From positions 1 through 9,427 of the forward strand of contig JBBQHQ010000110.1 of NCBI GenBank assembly GCA_038324115.1: 9,427 nucleotides of DNA, in the 5' to 3' direction. Made by a program: the position numbers and the translations under genes. Shown here one piece after another: positions 5,934 to 9,427 of this stretch (within the stretch, counting starts at the first letter, position 1; each line of letters opens with the position of its first letter). The DNA is from Gaiellasilicea sp038324115. GTDB lineage: Bacteria > Actinomycetota > Thermoleophilia > Gaiellales > Gaiellaceae. Under the pieces are notes generated by a model. That model was not told where the DNA came from and did not search any database. It saw only the letters and a list, made by a program, of their open reading frames with translations.

Positions 5934-6619
5934 CCCCGGTCGCGGCCGACCGGGAGCGGGTGCGCGAGCTCGTCGCAGCGGGCGCGCAGCTCGTCGAGGT
6001 GCTCCCGCGCGAGGAGTACCGCGAAGCCCATCTGCCGGGCGCGCTCAACCTCCCCCTGAAGGAGCTCGACGGCCATTCCGTCGCGGCGCTCGACCGGTCG
6101 AGCCCGGTCGTCGTCTACTGCCACGACTCGCGCTGAGACATGAGCCCACGGGCCGCGTGGCGGCTCGCATCGCTCGGCTTCCGCGAGGTCTACGACTACG
6201 TCGCCGGCAAGTCGGATTGGTCCGGGGCGGGGCTGCCGCTCGAGGGCACGGCTGCCGGCGTTCCCTCGGCGGCGGGCGCAGCCGACCGGGACGTGCCGAC
6301 GTGCGCGCTCGCAGACGATCTCCAGGACGTTCGCGCCCAGGTCCGCACAACCGGATGGACGCAATGCATCGTCGTCAACGAGCGGCGGATCGTCCTCGGC
6401 CGGCTCGGCCGCTCCGCGCTCGCGGCCGACGAGGCGGGCACCGTCGAGGAGGCGATGAGTTCCGGCCCGAGCACGGTCCGCCCGGACGCGCCGCTCGACG
6501 AGCTGCTCGAACGCCTCGCGCGCCAGAACCTCGAGACCGCGCTCGTGACGACGTCGGAGGGCGTCCTCGTTGGAGTCGTGCGCCGCGCGGGACGAGCACG
6601 GCGGCCGGGCTCGGTCTAG
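5930..6619 (+). CDS. Rhodanese-CBS pair protein interrupted by one in-frame UGA (selenocysteine or nonsense)
   Basis: Read through, this frame gives 229 codons: a rhodanese domain (about 8-110) and a CBS pair (about 119-218). The rhodanese part has the strand QLVEVLPREEYREAHLPGA (about 20-38) and the active-site strand PVVVYC with Cys64. It then reads HDSR, a UGA at codon 69 (6134-6136), and DMSPRAAWRLASLGF. From memory, relatives carry a second Cys at this point (pattern YC-x4-CD-x-SPRAA), one base away from UGA. The frame, coding bias and domain order continue undisturbed to the TAG at 6617. A conventional reading gives a 68-residue fragment (5930-6136) and a 159-residue one from the ATG at 6140. 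That ATG sits inside the rhodanese domain and lacks a ribosome-binding site, so two genes are unlikely. Rhodaneses move sulfane sulfur; CBS pairs often bind adenine nucleotides. UGA is the normal stop of the two preceding genes, which excludes genome-wide reassignment. Confidence 0.8.
6142..6166 (+). promoter_or_regulatory. Hairpin just after the in-frame UGA, possible bacterial SECIS element
   Basis: GAGCC (6142-6146) pairs with GGCTC (6162-6166) and CACG (6147-6150) with CGTG (6156-6159). The result is nine base pairs with a 2-base bulge (6160-6161) and a GGCCG loop (6151-6155). A SECIS element directs selenocysteine insertion at an upstream UGA through SelB. The loop starts with G, as bacterial SECIS models require, but lies only 14 bases after the UGA, slightly nearer than the 16-37 bases usually given. 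Strong hairpins are common in such GC-rich DNA, so this alone proves little. Confidence 0.3.
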
Positions 6620-7086
6620 ACGTACCGCTCGGACGGGGGGCCGACGAACTCCATGGCGTGCCTGGCGGCGATCTCGGCCAGTTCGTCCTCGCTCACGTGG
6701 TCGCGGCGGAGCGCCGTCGAGAGGTCGTCGAAGTAGCCGACCATCGTCGCGGGGAAGTAGAAATTTAGCTTCCGGCTCGGGACGGAGCCGACGCGGAACC
6801 CGTGCCGGACCCCTTGCGGGATGAAGACGAACGACCCGGCGGGGCAGACGTGCTCGCGGTCGTCGAGCGACATCACGTACTCGCCGGCGAGCACGTAGAA
6901 CGCCTCGGCGCAATCGTGGTGCACGTGGGCCGGCGGGCCGAAGCCCGGCGGCTCGTCGGCCTCCAGCACCGTGACGATGCCGCCGGTGCGTGCGTCGTCC
7001 GCCTTCACCGTCATCCCGAAGGAGCCCAGGTCGATGAACCGCCCCTCGCCCGGGCCGATGACGTACGGCTCGGTGCGTGCCGTCAT
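6616..7086 (-). CDS. Cupin domain-containing protein
   Basis: The 156-residue product is a single-domain cupin. The first cupin motif is seen in PPAHVHHDCAEAFYVLAG (about 51-68), with His54, His56 and Glu61 as likely metal ligands. The second is CPAGSFVFIPQGVRHGF (about 81-97), with His95 as fourth ligand. All four expected ligands are present, so a metal-dependent role such as a dioxygenase, isomerase or small-molecule binding function is plausible; sequence style is closest to quercetin-dioxygenase-like cupins. The substrate is unknown. The ATG at 7084-7086 has no obvious ribosome-binding site. It lies 49 bases downstream of gloA on the same strand and its TAG stop shares a CTAG with the convergent rhodanese/CBS gene. 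Confidence 0.9.
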   Translation of the reverse strand: MTARTEPYVIGPGEGRFIDLGSFGMTVKADDARTGGIVTVLEADEPPGFGPPAHVHHDCAEAFYVLAGEYVMSLDDREHVCPAGSFVFIPQGVRHGFRVGSVPSRKLNFYFPATMVGYFDDLSTALRRDHVSEDELAEIAARHAMEFVGPPSERYV

Positions 7087-7135
7087 GGAGGGCGAGGCTG
7101 ACAGACCGCCGGAGGCCCGTCAAGCGCCCCGGCCG

Positions 7136-7513
7136 CTAGCCTCGGCTGCGCTCGATCAGCTCGACCCGGTAGCCGTCCGGGTCGCGGACGAAGGCGAGCA
7201 GCGAGCCGCCTTCGCGGAGCCGGTAGGGCGCGCGCTCCGGCTCGATCCCCTGCCCGGCGAGGCTGGCGAGCGTCTCCTCCATCGAGTCGACGGTCAGCGC
7301 GATGTGGTTGTAGCCGGTGCCGAGCTCATAGGAGTCGACGCCGTGGTTGTAGGTCAGCTCGAGCCGGTCGCCGTCGCCGGGGAGGCCCATGAAGACGTTG
7401 ATCGCCTCGTCGCGGATCGGCATCCGCCCGCGCTCCTCGAAGCCGAGCGCCTCGTAGAAGGCGACCGAGCGGTCGATCTCCCCGATCCGGTAGCAGGTGT
7501 GGATCAGCTCCAT
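7136..7513 (-). CDS. gloA: Glyoxalase I (lactoylglutathione lyase-type VOC protein)
   Basis: The 125-residue product closely follows E. coli GloA, which isomerises the methylglyoxal-thiol hemithioacetal to S-lactoyl-thiol. The metal ligands are all in place: His5 (ELIHTCYRI), Glu52 (RLELTYNHGVDSYELGTGY), His70 (YNHIALTVDS) and Glu118 (DPDGYRVELIE). They match GloA His5, Glu56, His74 and Glu122 with a constant 4-residue shift after a shortened loop near residue 45. Actinobacteria generally use mycothiol rather than glutathione, so the natural thiol partner may differ. The ATG at 7511-7513 lies inside the end of the thymidylate synthase-like gene (10-base overlap), with a weak GGTGG ribosome-binding site, suggesting coupled translation. 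Confidence 0.88.
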   Translation of the reverse strand: MELIHTCYRIGEIDRSVAFYEALGFEERGRMPIRDEAINVFMGLPGDGDRLELTYNHGVDSYELGTGYNHIALTVDSMEETLASLAGQGIEPERAPYRLREGGSLLAFVRDPDGYRVELIERSRG

Positions 7514-8136
7514 GCCGCCACCGTACCCGTCAGGCCCCGCATCAACTCCCACTCCTCCTCGTAGACGTGCGCCGACTTGACGTGGATCGTCAGCCGGCCC
7601 ACCCGCCAGCCCAGCTCGCCGGCGACGTGCTCCTGCAGACGCGCCAGCTCGACGAGGTTCCCGTACGCCTTCTTGCCGAAGTCGAGGCTGTGCGCGTAGA
7701 CGACGAGCTCGAGCTCGCCCTCCGGCCGCCAGAAGTCGAGCAGCGAGACGCAGGGGATGTAGCTCGTGTCGGTGAGCGGCTGGAAGGTCGTGATCGTGGC
7801 CGAGCGCGACTCGGGGTCGGCACGCAGCCGCTCGACCACCCAGGCGACCTGGTCGCGGCCCTCGTAGTCGTAGAGGCGGGTCGCATAGCTCGCGGCGCTG
7901 CCGAGCTTCTCGACCGGCTCGGGCTCGCGGAAGTTGGCGCGCATCCAGTCGAGCCACTCCGGGTCGGCGAGGCTCGCGATCGTCTCGTCCGCCGAGTCGA
8001 CCCGCTTCGCGACGAGGGTGGCGTCGCGCAGCTCCAGCGTCCGGAGGCCGTCGTAGGCCGCGCCCTCGCCCTCGCCGAGGATCCGGCGGGACGTCTCGAG
8101 CCAGAGGGCTCCGAGGGTGGGCGCGGCGATCAGCAC
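7504..8136 (-). CDS. Divergent thymidylate synthase-like protein (ThyA fold)
   Basis: The 210-residue product aligns without gaps to the C-terminal core of ThyA, which methylates dUMP using methylene-tetrahydrofolate. Catalytic Cys129 (SYIPC) corresponds to E. coli Cys146. Ser150, Asp152, Asn160, His190 and Tyr192 fall at exactly the spacing of Ser167, Asp169, Asn177, His207 and Tyr209. The phosphate-binding Arg166 is replaced by His149, Arg127 appears to be Ser112 (Arg126 kept as Arg111), and the GGD before His207 is VKS. It is shorter than typical ThyA (about 264 residues), mainly at the N-terminus. It may act on another pyrimidine nucleotide or be a specialised paralogue. The GTG at 8134-8136 was chosen for AGGAAGGA (8144-8151), 7 bases upstream; a TTG at 8172 would add 12 residues. 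It probably forms an operon with gloA. Confidence 0.83.
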   Translation of the reverse strand: MLIAAPTLGALWLETSRRILGEGEGAAYDGLRTLELRDATLVAKRVDSADETIASLADPEWLDWMRANFREPEPVEKLGSAASYATRLYDYEGRDQVAWVVERLRADPESRSATITTFQPLTDTSYIPCVSLLDFWRPEGELELVVYAHSLDFGKKAYGNLVELARLQEHVAGELGWRVGRLTIHVKSAHVYEEEWELMRGLTGTVAAWS

Positions 8137-8208
8137 GGACTCATCCTTCCTGCTCCAGGTCGTCGGGCACAAGCGCTAAGCAGACGGTCGCCGGACGGAT
8201 CGCGACGC

Positions 8209-9111
8209 TCACGGCCGGACGGTCAGGGCGGTGCGGCGCGGCAGCGTGACTCTGCCCGACGCGAGCGCGACGCCGCCGAGGATCAGGACGAGCCCGAGCA
8301 GCGTGGCCAGCCGGATTCCCTCGTCGAGAAGGAGCGCGCCGTAGAAGAGGGCGATGCCAGGCATCAGGTAGGTGACGAGCGAGAGCCGCGCCGACCCGTG
8401 CAGCGCGAGCATCCGGAAGAGGATCAGCTGGGCGAACGCCGTCCCGAGCAGCGAGAGCGCGAGGACGGAGCCGGTCGCCTCCCAGCCCGGAGCTGCACTC
8501 GGGAGCTGGAAGAGCGCGAAGGGAAGGAGAATCAGGCCCCCCACCAGCATCGAGCCCGTCGCGAGCACCGGCCCCGCCGTCCCGGAGACGGCGCGCTGCC
8601 CGTACACGCCGGCGCCCGCGTAGGAGAGCGACGAGGCGACGATCGCGAGCGTGCCCACGACCGCAAGCCCGCCTCCGTTCGGATGGATCCCCGTGACGAC
8701 GGCGACCCCGACGATCCCGATCGCCAGCCCGAGGGCGCGGGTCTTGCTCAGCCGCTCGTGGGGGAGGAAGCGGAGGACGAGGAGCGCGTTGAAGATCGGG
8801 ACCGAGGCCTGCACGACCGCGGCGAGACCGGAGTCGATGTGCTTCTCGCCCCAGGCGATCAGCCAGAACGGGATCGCCGCGTTCAGGAACCCGAGCACGA
8901 GCGCATGCCGCCACGAGGCGCGCAGCTCCGAGACCGCCCGGCCCGCGCCCATCCGTGTGACGAGATAGCCGAAGAGGACGGCGGCGGCGAGCAGCGTCCT
9001 GGCGGCCATCATCGGCGCCGGCTCGATCTCGTCCACCGCGACCTTGATGAAGAGGTAGGAGGCCCCCCAGACGGCCGCGAGCAGGAGCAGCATGGGCGCG
9101 TAGCGGTTCAC
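8209..9111 (-). CDS. EamA family (DMT superfamily) transporter
   Basis: The 300-residue product has two five-helix EamA repeats, giving ten predicted transmembrane segments. The first repeat starts MLLLLAAVWGASYLFIKVAV (about 7-26). The second covers roughly residues 148-290 and ends LVTYLMPGIALFYGALLLDE (about 244-263) plus LATLLGLVLILGGVALASG (about 268-286). Such proteins export amino acids, nucleobases or other metabolites across the cytoplasmic membrane; the substrate cannot be read from sequence. The GTG at 9109-9111 overlaps the TGA of the preceding transporter gene as GTGA, indicating translational coupling. An ATG at 9091-9093 is a possible alternative start. A 72-base gap without terminator separates it from the thymidylate synthase-like gene. 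Confidence 0.93.
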   Translation of the reverse strand: MNRYAPMLLLLAAVWGASYLFIKVAVDEIEPAPMMAARTLLAAAVLFGYLVTRMGAGRAVSELRASWRHALVLGFLNAAIPFWLIAWGEKHIDSGLAAVVQASVPIFNALLVLRFLPHERLSKTRALGLAIGIVGVAVVTGIHPNGGGLAVVGTLAIVASSLSYAGAGVYGQRAVSGTAGPVLATGSMLVGGLILLPFALFQLPSAAPGWEATGSVLALSLLGTAFAQLILFRMLALHGSARLSLVTYLMPGIALFYGALLLDEGIRLATLLGLVLILGGVALASGRVTLPRRTALTVRP

Positions 9112-9427
9112 CGGCGCACCGTACCCGTGCCGAGCGCGACCCCGGCAAGGACGAGGCCGAGCCCGACGAGGGCGATCGCCGTCACCGGCTCGCCCAGGAA
9201 GACGGCACCGTAGACGAGCGCCAGCGAGGGGACGAGGTAGGTGACGAGGATCGCGCGGGAGGCGCCCGCGACCGCGATCAGGCCGAAGTAGAGGAGGTAC
9301 GCCACGGCCGTCGCGGCGCTACCCCGGGAGAGGGTCACCCCCCACCACACCCACCCCAGGCGGCCCCCCCCCCCCACCCCCAACGGCCGGGCGGAGATAG
9401 GCCCCCACGCCGGCCTCCCCAAAGCGA
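9108..9427 (-). CDS. EamA family transporter, C-terminal part only (runs off the window)
   Basis: Only the last ~75 codons are reliable. They encode the final helices of an EamA repeat: TAVAYLLYFGLIAVAGASRA, then LVTYLVPSLALVYGAVFLGE, then a last Val/Leu/Gly-rich helix and a TGTVRR tail. The middle segment closely resembles the matching part of the next gene (LVTYLMPGIALFYGALLLDE), so the two are tandem paralogues. They may work as a pair, as some DMT transporters do, or be a simple duplication. Upstream of about 9340 the frame runs into C-homopolymers and no longer looks like a membrane protein. Its stop overlaps the next start by 4 bases. Confidence 0.82.
   Translation of the reverse strand, partial: ALGRPAWGPISARPLGVGGGGRLGWVWWGVTLSRGSAATAVAYLLYFGLIAVAGASRAILVTYLVPSLALVYGAVFLGEPVTAIALVGLGLVLAGVALGTGTVRR
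9340..9427. other. C-homopolymer-rich contig end, probably unreliable sequence
   Basis: This stretch contains a run of 12 C (9364-9375) and several shorter C runs. The EamA reading frame degenerates here into Gly/Trp/Pro-rich sequence, although the same frame is a clean transmembrane protein just before it. Low-quality read ends at a contig boundary explain this best. No feature should be drawn from it. Confidence 0.6.

Noticed and set aside
6140..6619. A separate gene beginning at the ATG right after the UGA
   Set aside because: It would start in the middle of a rhodanese domain, inside a hairpin, without a ribosome-binding site. A single gene with a recoded or mutant codon explains the data better.
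5930..6619. Genome-wide reassignment of UGA to an amino acid
   Set aside because: UGA is a normal stop for the ArsR and thioredoxin-like genes just upstream, and for the thymidylate synthase-like and both EamA genes.
5189..7123. 644-residue minus-strand open frame opposite the ArsR operon
   Set aside because: It is low-complexity and Arg-rich, while the opposite strand holds well-recognised overlapping genes with an operator.
7567..9213. 548-residue plus-strand open frame opposite the thymidylate synthase-like and EamA genes
   Set aside because: It is rich in Glu/Arg/Asp/Gly with no domain pattern; the minus strand has strong family matches over the whole length.

Overview
The window is high-GC DNA (third codon positions almost all G or C) with many GTG starts. 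It encodes an F420-type luciferase-like oxidoreductase, a CmtR-like ArsR regulator, a secreted protein of a type common in soil Actinobacteriota, and several other families frequent in that group. This suggests an actinobacterium, most likely of the Thermoleophilia (Solirubrobacterales/Gaiellales), probably from a metagenome. That placement is inferred from gene content and style, not from a marker gene. No rRNA, tRNA, CRISPR array, transposase or phage gene was found.

Layout from left to right: a 5'-complete but truncated secreted protein (minus); a membrane-anchored HD-GYP protein (plus) with an apparent internal deletion near its C-terminus; an ASCH-domain protein (minus); a family 1 glycosyltransferase (plus); a minus-strand pair made of a VOC protein followed by a luciferase-like oxidoreductase; and, divergent from that pair, a 74-residue 4-oxalocrotonate tautomerase-like protein. 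The AT-rich region between them carries a repeated decamer and a candidate promoter.

A compact plus-strand operon follows at 5246-6619: a CmtR-like ArsR regulator, a thioredoxin-like protein of the type I recall being named DF family (seleno)protein, and a rhodanese plus CBS-pair protein. A perfect 16-bp inverted repeat that doubles as the promoter precedes the operon. Its genes overlap, so they are probably transcribed and translated together as a metal, thiol or chalcogen response unit. The rhodanese/CBS gene contains one in-frame UGA (6134-6136) inside the rhodanese active-site loop, where I expect a cysteine in relatives. The reading frame is intact on both sides and a strong hairpin follows the UGA. 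It is either a selenocysteine codon or a fresh nonsense mutation, and this is the most interesting point in the window.

The right part is a minus-strand run. In transcription order it holds the C-terminal end of one EamA transporter, a complete second EamA transporter, a divergent thymidylate synthase-like protein, a GloA-type glyoxalase I and a cupin protein. The last ~90 bases of the window are homopolymer-rich and look like unreliable contig-end sequence. All three convergent gene junctions have stop codons overlapping by exactly 4 bases, with no room for a conventional terminator.
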